64,000 nt of DNA, taken from NCBI GenBank assembly GCA_020310875.1, contig CM035408.1, positions 149,040,907 to 149,104,906 of the forward strand. The letters run 5' to 3'. This stretch comes from Ceratopteris richardii. Its lineage: Eukaryota > Streptophyta > Polypodiopsida > Polypodiales > Pteridaceae. The notes beneath the pieces are model-generated. The model made no database searches. It was not told the DNA's origin and saw nothing but the letters and a program-made list of their open reading frames with translations. Both the position numbers and the translations under genes were made by a program. How positions within the stretch are numbered: the first letter of the stretch is position 1; each line of letters opens with the position of its first letter. Below are positions 10,914 to 21,460 of the stretch, in pieces.

Positions 10914-12069
10914 TGTTGACGCGGCAAGAGCTTCGAAACTAAGTTGTGGAATTTGCCACGCCACAAGAACTAAGCTAAAGTGATGTTAGAACCCTTCTAT
11001 AATCATCAGTAGCTTAGCATCCTTTCTAAAAACTGAAAACTTTATAACTATATTTAGTGAAATCCGAAAAATTCACTTTACAGAAACTTTGCCTTTTCTT
11101 CAAGCTTTAATTTTGATATGGTTTAATACAATTCTTTGTTTTCTTACTATTATATATACTTTCAGTTACTTCACTGTATCAAAACTGTATTTTAATTCAC
11201 CAAAATCTCACTGGACTGTTATCGGATTGTCACCGTAATGTTACTGGAATGTTACCAGAATCAGCTGCAATTCTATTTGTGGTTACTTCAAATGGTTGTA
11301 AGTGAAGTAAAGAAGTAATACCTGAGCTCTCTTCAGTAAATGAACTTTATCTGAAGTTTGAGAGAAAACTTCATCAGTTCTAGATTCCTTTACTGTCAGA
11401 CATAGTACTGTGTGTATATGTCCCGTTTCACAAAACTCTTTTGATCAGTTTATAGTTGAGACTAGTAGCTTCAAGATAAGCTATTGCTCATGAAAAACTT
11501 TACACTACACGATGAAATCTAGCTTGTAGAAGTACCGTAAAACTATGCGCTAAGAAAACTGTAAATGTTAACTAACTTTCACAGTAACATGAAATCACTT
11601 AGATTTCTACACACATAAAGAATGTGCTCAGATCTTTCCACATAAACATGTGTTTTCTATTAGAGAAGATGTGTATAGAATGGCTTGGCCTCACTTTGGT
11701 CATAGCCATGGAAAACTCTCCTATACTGAGTAGTTCTTCCTTACCATCTCTCTCTCAGATGAATACCTGACAGTTCAGGTTCTATTTTTCATCTCTACAT
11801 ATGCACTCTTGCATCTAACAACACTGGCTGCACTCTTAACAGCTATATATTAACACTATTATGATATTCTAACTCATTTATATACATATTTGTTCCGAGA
11901 CTCAAAACTCGTAATTCTGGAAGTTTCTATGAACTATATTACAGTCGTGAATTTGTCCCTTCACTAAGGTTTGATTTTCTGAATGCTTTGTTCCTGCTTT
12001 TCTTCGTTTTCCTTCATCCTACATACATCTTCACGTCTTTATGTTTAATTAGTGAGTGAATCTCCAACA
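10914..12069 (-). repeat. 3' LTR of copia 1
   Basis: 1,156 bp, bounded by TG/CA in the sense orientation (starts at 12,069, ends at 10,914). A TATA-like TATATAAA lies on the minus strand near 11,880, about 190 bp into the LTR. The 11-bp array at 11,195-11,260 lies within. Confidence 0.95.
11195..11260 (-). repeat. 11-bp tandem array (6 units) in LTR
   Basis: Six consecutive 11-mers on the minus strand, consensus TTCCGGTRACA, for example TTCTGGTAACA, TTCCAGTAACA, TTACGGTGACA. Confidence 0.93.
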
Positions 12070-12081
12070 ACTCCCCCTCAA
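12070..12081 (-). other. polypurine tract of copia 1
   Basis: TTGAGGGGGAGT on the minus strand directly abuts the 3' LTR start. Confidence 0.9.
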
Positions 12082-12296
12082 TCACTAATTAGCATCCTCT
12101 GATCTTTCATATATTCTTCTTTTCTTTTATTCCTGCCATTTCTTTGAATCTGCTTGTCTTTACTCCATCCAAGCTCTTTGTCAACATATCTGCAACCTGA
12201 TCTTTTGTAGGAGTGAATACTATTTCAATCTCCTTCTCCATTACCTTTTCCCTTAGGAAATGATATTCAATCTCTATGTGCTTTGTTCTTGCATGA

Positions 12297-13222
12297 AATA
12301 CTCATACCTTCATCTATTCTCTTAATGAGTAGACTTGCATCTGCCTTTGGACTTTGGTATCCAAGGTTATTGAGATACTTTACAACTGTAATTCCAAGCT
12401 CTTGGAGCTTGCTTCAATCCATAGAGTGCTCTTCTTAATCTGCAAACATGTTTTGGGTAATTGGAACTTACAAACCCTTCAGGTTGTTCCATGTAGACTT
12501 CATCTGATATATATATCCATTTAGAAATGCATTCTTTATATCCAATTGACTTAGCTTCCATCCTTTTGATGCTGCTATAGAAATCACTGTCCTTATGGTT
12601 GACATCTTTGCCACCGGACTGAATGTCTCATCATAATCTGTGCCATGCGTCTGAGCATAACCTTTTACTACCAGTCTAGCTTTGTATCTGGCTATTCTTC
12701 CATCTGCAAGCTTCTTAACTTTGTAAACCCATTTATTTCCAATCACTTTCTTACCATTTGGTTTTGGAACAAGTTCCCAAGTCTTGTTCTCCTCAAGTGC
12801 ATTGAACTCCTCCTTCATTGCTTCTTCCCATTTTTCCTTACCTTTTGCTTCACTGTAATTCTGAGGTTCTTCATCCTCCTTTACTAAGTAAGCATAGTTT
12901 TTCTGAGTCAAATAAGAAGTATCATAGGAATACCTTGTTGGTTGTTTCCTTACTCTGTTTGACCTTCTTGGTTCATACTCTTCATGTGTATCTGAATACA
13001 TTTCTTCATCAAACCTCGGTCCTTCTTCATTTCTCATAATTGATCCGATCCTGGATGTACTTGCCTGCATATGATCTTCATCTCCATTCACCTGCATATG
13101 TGATTTACCTTTTTCCTTCCTTCTTACCTCTTCTTCAGATATTTCATCATTATACTCTTTATCTACATACCAGCTCTTCTCTTCATCAAATGTCACATCT
13201 CGGGAAACAATAAATTGTTTGG
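12297..13222 (-). pseudogene. copia 1 reverse transcriptase (truncated)
   Basis: Minus-strand RT of copia 1. After a charged linker come EENKTWELVPKPNGKKVIG, the KWVYKVKKL strand, ARLVVKGYAQTHGTDYDETFSPVAK, WKLSQLDIKNAFLNG and LYGLKQAPRAWNY. It then ends at the 771-bp deletion, so the catalytic YVDD block and RNase H core are missing. A frameshift near 12,510 splits it (between the LNGYI and YMEQPEGF blocks). Only the extreme C-terminal RNase H sequence (about 12,180-12,296) follows. It cannot encode a working polymerase. Confidence 0.92.
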
Positions 13223-14445
13223 TTAAAGGACTCCATACCTACAACCCATCTGCTTTTCGTCATATCCGATGAGCACATATTTTTCAGCTTTTGGTTCAAG
13301 CTTATGTCTTAGTTGTGATGGTACATAAGCATAAGCAACTGATCCAAACACTTTGCAATGATCAAGTGTTGGTTTCTTACCCCACCAAGCTTCATAAGGG
13401 GTCATTCCATTTAAAGTTGTACATGGTAATCTGTTTACAAGATATGTGGTTGTATTTATAGCCTCAGCCCAAAGATAGTTTGGACAATTCTTCTCCTTTA
13501 ACATTGCTCTAGCAAACTCAACTAGAATTCGGTTTCTCCTTTCTACTACTCCATTTTGTTGTGGTGTATACCTTCAAGTTATTTTTCTTTTGATACCTGT
13601 ATTCCACAGATAATCATTGAATTCTTGAGAAAAATATTCTCCTCCTCCATCAGACCTTAGCCTTTTGAGTTTTTGTCCTGTAAGTCTTTCAGCATACGCA
13701 TGAAAATGCTTGAAAGCTCCAAATACTTCTGACTTCTCTTTCAAAACATAAAGATTTATCCATCTTGTTGCATCATCAATAAAAAGAACACAATACCTTG
13801 AGCCACTGATAGATCCTTATTTTGTTGGTCCCCATACATCTATATGTATGAGTTCTAGCAAACCATCATGTTTGTAACCCTTCTTCTGAATTGGTAACCT
13901 GTGTGCTTTTCCCATCTGACAGGCTTCACATTTGTGAATCATATGTTGATTCTTCATATTCGGTAATCCTCTTACGGATTGTTTTTCCACCATCACTTTG
14001 ATTCCTTTTTCATTAAAATGTCCTAACCTCTTATGCCAGAGGTCTAGTTCTGTAAATGCTTTATCACCATGTGTGATCAAGGCTTGACCAACATTCCCTT
14101 GCACTTTAAGAGTAAAAAGTCTACCTTCTTTGTTTCCATAGACAATTTGATTGTATCCATTCTCTGGATCTTCAACAAATACTCCTTCGTTTGTAAATCT
14201 GACTTGAAAACCTTTTTCTACTATCTATCCCACACTGATCAGATTTTTTGGAATTGTTGGAACATATAAAACATTTGTTAGTAAATCAACTCCATTTTTA
14301 CACCACTTTTCCAATTGACCGTACATTATGTTTTGTGTTATCACGTGTTTGTATTGTATGATTTGAAATACCTCCTTCGAGTTCTGATAACAATTCTATA
14401 TTTCCTCACAAATGATTTGAACAACCAGAGTCAATATAGAATACC
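13223..14445 (-). pseudogene. copia 1 protease-integrase
   Basis: Reads, in sense order: a protease block with YIDSGCSNH-like wording (about 14,405-14,440), the GAG-pre-integrase H-H-C-C finger (WHKRLGHF ... HKCEACQMGKAH) and the integrase core. The three catalytic positions are still legible: D in HIDVWGP, D in RSDGGGEY, E in NGVVERRNR. The frame is broken by a TAA at 13,817-13,819 (a GAA in element 2), a TGA shortly before the RYTPQQNG block, and frameshifts in the protease. A roughly 60-bp deletion joins gag to protease relative to element 2. Confidence 0.9.
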
Positions 14446-15439
14446 TTCTTGTATAGTTGTAGTAGGTGGTGTTGTAAGACTGATTCTGTCCCCAACTTCT
14501 TGCTCCACCTCTACCATATCCGCCTCTTTGGCTTTGTCTACCTCTTTGAAATCTTCCACTTCTGCCTCTGCTATTGTTATTCTTATTCTGACTTGATCCT
14601 TGGGAATTATGCCCGCAATCATGAGCCAAATGATTGCTTAATCCACAGATCCAACAAGTCTTCTTGTTGTTACTACTTCTTCCTTTTGTATTACCTCTAC
14701 TTTTACTTCTGACATTACCTCTCCCTCTTGCATAATTTGCTTGAGTAGTCATCTCTTCTTCATCTTTTTCTTTACCTTTATCACTTTTCTTCTTACTTTT
14801 TGCGTACATCACTGAACTATGTCCTTTATCTCCATCTATCTTCAAATCTTGCTCAAATGTTAGCATTAATCCAAGCAACTGATTTAAATCTGGTACAAAA
14901 TGATTTAATGAAAGTTCAGTTGAGAGTACGAAAGGTTTCCACCTTTCATCTCCTCGCAGCCCTACAAGCAATTGCGCTATTAATATGTGATCTTCGATAA
15001 CTTCGTCAATAGATCCAAGACTGTCTGCCAGATCCTTCATCTTAGTGACCTAATCACTGATGCTTTGACTTTGATTTTTCTTAAACATTGTGAACTTTGA
15101 CCATAAGCTAGCCTTGCTAGCTTTAGTAGTATTTTGGAAGTGATCTTCCAAAGCACTCCATATATCTTCCGCCTTTTCCAGACCTCTAATATGTGGTAAT
15201 AGATGATATGTAATGGTGTTGTAGATATAAGCTCTTGCCGTTGCATCTTTCTTCTGACACAGCTTCAAAGCTTCTAACTCTTCTTTCTTCGGTTGACTGT
15301 CCTCTCCAAAAGTAGGCTTCTTTTCTTCTCCTGTTACATATATCATTAAGTCCTTACTCATAAGTAAGGCTTCCATTCGCATTACCCATATAGGATAATT
15401 ATCTCTGTCGAATTTGTCAATAGAAATGTGATTTGCCAT
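14446..15439 (-). pseudogene. copia 1 gag
   Basis: Gag of copia 1, starting ATG at 15,439. N-terminal MANHISIDKFDRDNYPIW, then the UBN2-like capsid region, a Lys/Glu linker, the zinc knuckle CWICGLSNHLAHDC (CX2CX4HX4C) and an Arg/Gly/Gln-rich tail. One in-frame nonsense codon, TAG at 15,050-15,052, replaces the Tyr of SDYVTKMKD seen in element 2 (TAT); the frame is otherwise open to the tail. Near the 5' end of the gag-pol message as expected. Confidence 0.93.
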
Positions 15440-15655
15440 GATCTTCTTGTTTCTATTACTGCCGGTAAGTATAATGTTAAAAGATTTTACCTTTCATAAA
15501 CCTTTACCCTTGAGAATGACTTCGGAACACTTCTTTGATTCCGTTTGCTATTGATCACCTCAGGTTTCACCTTTCTTAAGAAGAATTCTTTAAATTCTCT
15601 TGTGTCTTCACTTCCGTTTACTCTTGAGGACCTTTCTGCTCTTCAGAATCTTTCT

Positions 15656-15667
15656 GCTCTGATACCA
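15656..15667 (-). other. primer-binding site of copia 1
   Basis: TGGTATCAGAGC on the minus strand, complementary to initiator Met-tRNA, two bases inside the 5' LTR. Confidence 0.93.
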
Positions 15668-15669
15668 CT

Positions 15670-16826
15670 TGTCGACGCAGCAAGAGCTTCGAAATTAAGC
15701 TGTGGAATTTTCCACGCCACAAGAACTAAGCTAAAGTGATGTTAGAACACTTCTATAATCATCAGTAGCTTAGCATCCTTTCTGAAAACTGAAAACTTTA
15801 TAACTGTACTTAGTGAAATCCAAAAAATTCACTTTACAGAAACTTTTCCTTTCCTTCAGGCTTCAATTCTGATCTGGTTGAATACAATTCTTTGTCTGCT
15901 TACTGTTAGATATACTTTCAGTTACTTCACTGTATCAAAACCGTGTTTTAAATTCACCAAAATCTCACCGGACTGTTACTGGACTGTGATCGTAATGTTA
16001 CCGGAATGTTACCGGAATCAACTGCAATTCTATTTGTGGTTACTTCAAATGGTTGTAAGTGAAGTAAAGAAGTAATACCTGAGCCCTCTTCAGTAAATGA
16101 ACTTTATCTGAAGTTTGAGAGAAAACTTCATCAGTTCTAGATTCCTTTACTATCAGACATAGTACTGTGTGTATATGTCCCGTTTCACAAAACTCTTTTG
16201 ATAAGTTTATAGTTGAGACTAGTAGCTTCAAGATAAGCTATTGCTCGTGAAAAACTTTACACTATTCGATGAAATCTAGCTTGTAGAAGTACCGTAAAAC
16301 TATGCACTAAGAAAACTGTAAATGTTAACTAACTTTCACAATAACATGAAATCACTTAGATTTCTACACACATAAAGAATGTGCTCATATCTTTCCACAT
16401 AAACATGTGTTTTCTATTAGAGAAGATGTGTACAGAATGGCTTGGCCTCACTTTGCTGATTGCCATGGAAAACTCTCCTATACTGAGTAGTTCTTCCTTA
16501 CCATCTCTCTCTCAGATGAATACCTGACAATTCAGGTTCTATTTTTCATCTCTACATACGCACTCTTGCATCTAACAACACTAGCTGCACTCTTAACAAC
16601 TATATATAAACACTATTATGATCTTCTTACTCATTTATATACATATTTGTTCCAAGACTCAAAACTCGTAATTCTGGAAGTTTCTATGAACTATATTCCA
16701 GTCGTGAATTTGTCCCTTCACTAAGGTTTGATTTTCTGAATGCTTTGTTTTTGCTTTTCTTCATTTTCCTTCATCCTACATACATCTTCACATCTTTATG
16801 TCTAATTAGTGAGTAAATCTCCAACA
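15670..16826 (-). repeat. 5' LTR of copia 1
   Basis: 1,157 bp. Same boundaries as the left copy and homologous throughout; differences are mostly transitions. Confidence 0.95.
15952..16017 (-). repeat. 11-bp tandem array (6 units) in LTR
   Basis: Same array as 11,195-11,260, with partly different unit sequences (for example two adjacent TTCCGGTAACA). Confidence 0.93.
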
Positions 16827-16831
16827 AGGAA
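16827..16831. repeat. target-site duplication, right copy (copia 1)
   Basis: AGGAA, identical to 10,909-10,913. Confidence 0.93.
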
Positions 16832-17249
16832 GGCAACCAAGGTGGAAAAAGGTACCAATGAGGAGATGTTGCATGTCGATAGAAGGTGGCCCTTCCTCCA
16901 ACCCTATTGGAAGCTTAAGTGCAAGGTGTGCACAAGAGCAAGCTACTGGAGAGGGTGGAGGTCTGGTATACAGAACATTGATTGCTTAAGGAGTTTTGGT
17001 ATCTTGTAACTTGTGTGTGCGCGTTTTGGTTTAAGCACTCTACGCAAAGAACATTTTGTCTTTTTTAGACACATCTAATGTATTTTTCATTGTAATCAAG
17101 ATACAGAAGCTTTCAGTGCAAGTGTTTTACTTTTTCTTCTTCATCCTTCTCCCTTAAACACTCAAGCACCTTTCAACTAAAGAGATCCCCAACAAAAGCC
17201 AATAGCACACACCTATGGAGGTAAATCTTAAAATTTCAATAGAGTATGA
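16832..17249. other. no gene recognised
   Basis: Continuation of the sequence into which copia 1 inserted. It ends in T-rich, promoter-distal-looking DNA. No domain seen. Confidence 0.4.
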
Positions 17250-17790
17250 TATAGTAGGTGTAGTCACTAAGAAGTATGAAAAGCTTGTTGGGAGTCTTTA
17301 TCTTTTTGTGAAAAACTAAAAGAAATATATTTTTTGGATTATTGAGTATGTTCTCTAAAAACCAAAAAGAGATCCATTCGAATGTAGGCATGCCAATTCT
17401 AAGGTACATTGCAAGGAAGTTCAATTTTGGTGTTCTTTATGCTACAAGTGATATGCTTCAAGGGTATTGTGATTTGGATTGGTCTAGAGACTGTGATTCT
17501 AGAAAAAATAGATTTTGGATATTATTTCTCACTTGGTTCAAGAAAATTTTCTAAGAACTATGAAACAAACAACCTTCACACTTTTCTCCACTGATGCATA
17601 ATACAAAGAAACTTGCTTTGCCTCTTGTGAGGCAGTTTAGTTAAGAAGTATTCTTGTAGACCTAGGCATTCCATAACAAATCTCGACTATAAATAAATGT
17701 GATAATCAAACTTGTATGGTCATTGCAAAGAACCCAATATTTCATGCTCACAACAAGAATATAGAAGCACAATACCATTGTATGTACTAA
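17250..17790 (+). pseudogene. copia RT/RNase H remnant
   Basis: Strongly decayed C-terminal copia pol. It reads KKYEKLVGSLYLF (cf. KY..LVGSL.YL), then ILRYIARKFNFGVLYAT, YCDLDWSRDCDSRKN (the RNase H YSDADWAGD..DRKS block), and finally AKNPIFHAHNKNIEAQYH (cf. AKNPVFH.RTKHIE..YHF). Frames change several times, with stop codons in each. It is too divergent to place in the copia 1/2 or 3/5 families. Confidence 0.8.
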
Positions 17791-18229
17791 TGCACATTTT
17801 CTAAGACCCCATTATGAGGAGAAGAAAATTGTGCACTACCCAATTGATGGGAATTGAAGCTTGCATCTTAGATGAAGGTCAAATTGGACCATGTAAGATA
17901 TTGTAAGGAAAGGGAGTTACTAGGGTCCCCAATCAAGTGGTTTGTGCAATGTGGAGCAGCCTTGGCATATTCACTAAATCTCTTCCACAAGAAAAGTTAA
18001 AAGATTTTTTCAAAGCTTTGGGTTGTGAGGCTGATCGTTCACTACTTGTATGTGTTCACACCATTTGCTCGAGGGGGGTTTGTTACACTTAAGTGTTCCT
18101 CAAGTAGCTTGGACATGAACCATTTTCCTATACATGGGAACTTTTTACTCGAGAAGTGGCTAGAGGTTTTCTCCCCCCTATAAGCACATATAGACCATAT
18201 AATCATATGTGTTGGAACATAGTACTTTG
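17791..18229. other. no gene; possible polypurine tract near 18,060
   Basis: CTCGAGGGGGG at about 18,060-18,072 followed by TTTGTTAC could be the polypurine tract and LTR start of the preceding copia remnant. No second LTR is visible. Confidence 0.35.
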
Positions 18230-18254
18230 GGATTTTCTTATAGCTTTCGCTTCA

Positions 18255-18560
18255 TTCATACTCATATGTGTTGGAACATAGAACTGTGTGTTGAGAGCTC
18301 AAGATATGCCTAACTAATTTTGGGCAAAAGTAGTCAATATGATTGTGTACATTTTGAATAGATGCTATAGGAAGGCACTTCATGGCATTATTCTTCAACC
18401 AACGTACTTTGGTAAGATTCCATTAGTATTGCATTTCAGAATTTTTGGATGTTTTTAATATGCACATATACCTAAATAAGAAATAACTAAAGTACGATGA
18501 AAAAATAAGAAAATGTATCTTCTTAGAATATAGCAGAGAGTCTAAGCATATAAGTTTTGG
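18255..18560 (+). pseudogene. copia integrase C-terminal remnant
   Basis: Reads VLRAQDMPN, FWAKVVNMIVYILNRC, KALHGI and HFRIFGC, matching the copia integrase C-terminal pattern (ML...PN.FW.EAV.TA.YILNR.P.KAL.G.TP ... FGC.AYAHIP). It has stops and frameshifts. Confidence 0.75.
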
Positions 18561-18860
18561 GATCTAGAGGAAAAAAAATCATTTTTAAACTTCATTTGGT
18601 ATTTGATGGGTGATCAAAGTTAGTGGATAACAAATGAAAATCACTAAGAGGATTGAGGAAGCAAAGGGCCTCACATCGTAATATCAATATAGCTCTTATA
18701 GTTAAAATTATGGGATCAATAAAACAACCCTTATAGAAGCACTCAAAGGCCAAGTAGAGAGCGGATATTGTGGGCATACATGATGTGCCATGTAGTTCAA
18801 TATCATCAACAACAAGCATGTGTAAATCAAAAAGATCATCTCTTAATCAGCCTTTTCCAA

Positions 18861-19125
18861 AATTGATAACGGTGCATCCTTCTCCTTGAGGGCTTCTTTT
18901 AACTCTCAGATAGACGTAAATTCTTGGGAAGTGCTCTCATCATACTTCTCCTCGAACACAAGAGCTATAAAGAATCAGTTGTGGATGCAATTTACAACAC
19001 TAAAGAAAAAACCAAAGCAAGGAGTGGTTGATTATGTTACTAAGATGAAAGATGTGGCTGACCAGCTTGCAAGCATTGGAGAGGAGATAGAAAAAGAACA
19101 CATTGATATCGACTAGCTTGCCCAC
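18861..19125 (+). pseudogene. copia gag remnant (copia 3/5 family)
   Basis: Open for 76 codons (18,886-19,116). It reads SWEVLSSYFSSNTRA, KNQLWMQFTTLKKKPKQ and DYVTKMKDVADQLASIGEEI, close to the corresponding region of the intact copia 3 gag (61,400-61,560). Both ends are lost. Confidence 0.88.
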
Positions 19126-19189
19126 CTTAGCAAGTAAGCTATTGGTGCAAATGCCTCTTAGACATCAAATCCTTCCATTTGTGTGAATC

Positions 19190-19330
19190 CTTGTGGAAAA
19201 AGCCAAGATTTGTACTTCTCTAAAGTACCATCTACTTTGTATTTTCCTTTCTAAATCCACTTAATTCTAATTAGCATTTTCTTGGTGGTAAATCAAAAAA
19301 TTCCCAAGTGCCAATTCTTTAGTATGATCA
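19190..19330 (-). pseudogene. copia RT N-terminal remnant
   Basis: The minus strand reads KNWHLGIF, a gap, then KGKYKVDGTLEKYKSW, matching the copia RT opening (TWELV.LP.GKK.I..KWVFK.K...DG..EKYKARLVAKG). Short and frameshifted. Confidence 0.6.
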
Positions 19331-19404
19331 TATTCAACCTTCACAAGGTTAATTTAAAAACAGATGCAGTTCCGTTGTGCAATAAAGGTACTCAATGAAT
19401 CCCA

Positions 19405-19795
19405 ATTTTGGAAAATAGTTTAAGGAGGAAATTTATAAGTTATTGACAGTTGGATTCATTAAATCGGTTAATCAAGTAACATGATTATCTCTCATTATTG
19501 TTGTTCCAAAAAAGAATGGTAAGTTGAGGATTTGTGTGGATTATAGAAAATTAAATGTAGCTACAATTACAGATCATTTCCCGATTGCATTTTGTGATGC
19601 GGCCTTGGATGCAGTATGGACATGAAATGTATAGCTTTCTAGATGGGTTTTTGGCTATAATTAGATTCCTGTTGCTGAAGAGGAAAAACATAAAGCAACA
19701 TTTATTAAGGAATTTGGGGCATATGTGTTTACAATTATTAGTTTTGGATTAAAAAATGAACCACCTTCATTTAATTATGTGGCACATAACTTTTT
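19405..19795 (+). pseudogene. gypsy G2 reverse transcriptase remnant
   Basis: Ty3/gypsy RT: EEIYKLLTVGFIK, IIVVPKKNGKLRICVDYRKLN, ATITDHFP, HKATFIKEFGAYVFTI and SFGLKNEPPSF. Several stops. It ends abruptly before the catalytic FLDD block, at about 19,795. Confidence 0.88.
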
Positions 19796-20335
19796 TGAGC
19801 TTCATCGGATGTCATGTGTTTGCTGAATCGGATTTTACTTAGTTAGAATTTCGTTGTATCCAAATTTTGGTGACTTGGAGTCCTAATAGGTAGTTATAAT
19901 TTGGTTATGTTGATGTCATGGGAATATAGTTCATTGTATTCTTGTTTTAAGTGGAGATTATATTTGAGAGAGATGTGTATGTCTGAATGAGAAGAAGAAG
20001 AAGGATAGAGAATCATAAATTGCATTGCACATATTGATTCCATTTAATGCTATTCCAGTATTGCCCTTTTGGAGAATGTGATCTCTTCTATCTTGTAATT
20101 TTTGGTATTTGAAGAACATTAATGAAGTATTTTGCCTAACCTGTTTTGTGCATAGTGAATTTATGTCTATCTGATCAAATTCAGTCTGATATCATGTGGA
20201 CACAACAAAAGAATGGTGAATCTGAAGTATTGTTTGTGACTATTCTCTTTTGTGTAAGGATTAATGTTGAGATTAATTTCCTAAGAATTTGTGATGAAAT
20301 CAATAGTTATGTGTTGTTGAACCCCAACAGAGTTC
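19796..20335. other. unrecognised 540-bp block between gypsy RT and integrase
   Basis: It replaces the roughly 1.5 kb of RT end, RNase H and integrase N-terminus expected here. T-rich, without retroelement motifs; ends in CCCCAACAG just before the integrase resumes. It could be an insertion combined with a deletion; origin unknown. Confidence 0.5.
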
Positions 20336-20920
20336 TTAGTAATTCATAAGAAGTCTGCCCCATATCACCCACAAGCCAATGGAAAGACTTCCAATAAGGT
20401 GTTATGTACAGTTTTGATGAAGATTGTGAATAATGGGTGATCAGATTGGGACAAACAATTACATCATGCTTTATGGGCTTTTAGAGTTGCCTACAAAATT
20501 GTTATTGGCATGACACCATTCAATCTAGTATATGGCCAAAATGCAATTTTTCCAATTGATTTCCTGATTCCTGCCCTTCAAGTAGCTGAGAAGTATGAAT
20601 GGACGGGACACGAATTGTCCCAACAATTGGATCAGATTGACAAATTGCATGAGACTAGATTGCAAGTAGTCGCAGGCATCTATGCAACCAAGAAGAGGCA
20701 AAAAGCATATTATGATGCCCATATCAAAGACAAGGGACTCAAGGAAGGTGATTTCGTCCTAGTGTATACCTTGAAGAAACATGCAAAAAAGTTGCAAAAG
20801 AGAGGACATGGACTGCTAGTGATCAATCACATTTTGACTAGTGGAGCAATGAACCTAGCCACCCTAGATGGAGAAATTTTGCCCAATTACATAAGTGGAT
20901 GTCATGTGAGGAATACTTAG
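20336..20920 (+). pseudogene. gypsy G2 integrase C-terminal half
   Basis: Begins EFLVIHKKSAPYHPQANGK, then the alpha-helical HHALWAFRVAYK block, TPFNLVYGQNAIFPIDFLIP, ATKKRQKAYYD and a GDFVLVYTLKKHAKKLQKRG SH3-like strand. The catalytic Glu that should follow QANG is deleted (ANGK-TSNK, versus ANGQAESTNK in the sister copy at 59.8 kb). There is a TGA near 20,440, and a frameshift near 20,905 moves the frame into the next segment. Close relative of the minus-strand copy at 59 kb. Confidence 0.92.
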
Positions 20921-21460
20921 AACCCTTGACTGAAGAGATGTTGGTTAGACTTCTAGCAGCAAGCAACCAAAAGGAAGAGGATGAGAGAATAATAGAAGAG
21001 GTGAGACTTGAAGCTCTCGAATGAATTCGAAAGCAAAAAGAATGGATGTGTGAGAGAGATGAGAGATATCAACAAGGAGAGGAACCAATCCCCATGGCCA
21101 ACTATAGAGCATCAAAGAAAAAAACCCTAGGATGTCAAATCAAGAAACCCTACTTAAACCTAGGAGTGGGAACCGAGGAATATCACCTAGTGGATGCAGT
21201 GATTGATACAGGGACAGCATTAAGTTGCACATGCTCTTCATTAGCACAACAAATAACAACACAACTTTGACCCACTAATGCATATATGATTGGGATAGGA
21301 GGAAACACCATTGAATGTTTAGGAGACGTTACCCTATCTTTACATTTAGGTAACAATTTGATGCAACAAAGGCTTCTAGTTTGCAACGATGATGACCTGT
21401 TAGAGGAACTCGTGCTAGATCAAGATTGGATATATGAATTCGATGTGACAATCTAGTTAC
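20905..21460 (+). pseudogene. second retropepsin-like domain (PR2) after integrase, G2
   Basis: After the integrase tail (EPLTEEMLVRLL and a charged helix) comes an aspartic-protease-like domain: the active-site block VIDTGTALS at about 21,203-21,229, then IGIGG, a DVTLSLHLG strand and ELVLDQDWIY (cf. the VILG.DWL flap of retropepsins). The Asp-Thr-Gly triad is intact. In-frame stops are TGA 21,268 and TAG 21,454; there is no frameshift between them. This is not the usual gag-proximal protease, which exists separately in this family (34.5 and 51.1 kb). Confidence 0.8.

Larger units (their letters stand above)
10914..16826 (-). mobile_element. copia element 1, complete ends, internally deleted
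   Basis: A 5.9-kb minus-strand Ty1/copia element with both LTRs (TGTTG...CAACA), a Met-tRNA-type primer-binding site, a polypurine tract and a perfect 5-bp TSD AGGAA. It is the same family as element 2 (36,846-43,516). Compared with element 2, it lacks a 771-bp segment, equivalent to 41,318-42,088 there, covering the end of RT and most of RNase H; the join is at about 12,300. It also has nonsense codons in gag and integrase, so it is non-autonomous. The LTRs show about 17 mismatches in their first 215 bp and fewer later, so the insertion is not recent. Confidence 0.97.

Noticed and set aside
18592..18819. Copia RT YVDD-like motif on the minus strand (LVVDDIEL)
   Set aside because: Surrounding residues do not match RT and no neighbouring RT block is in register.
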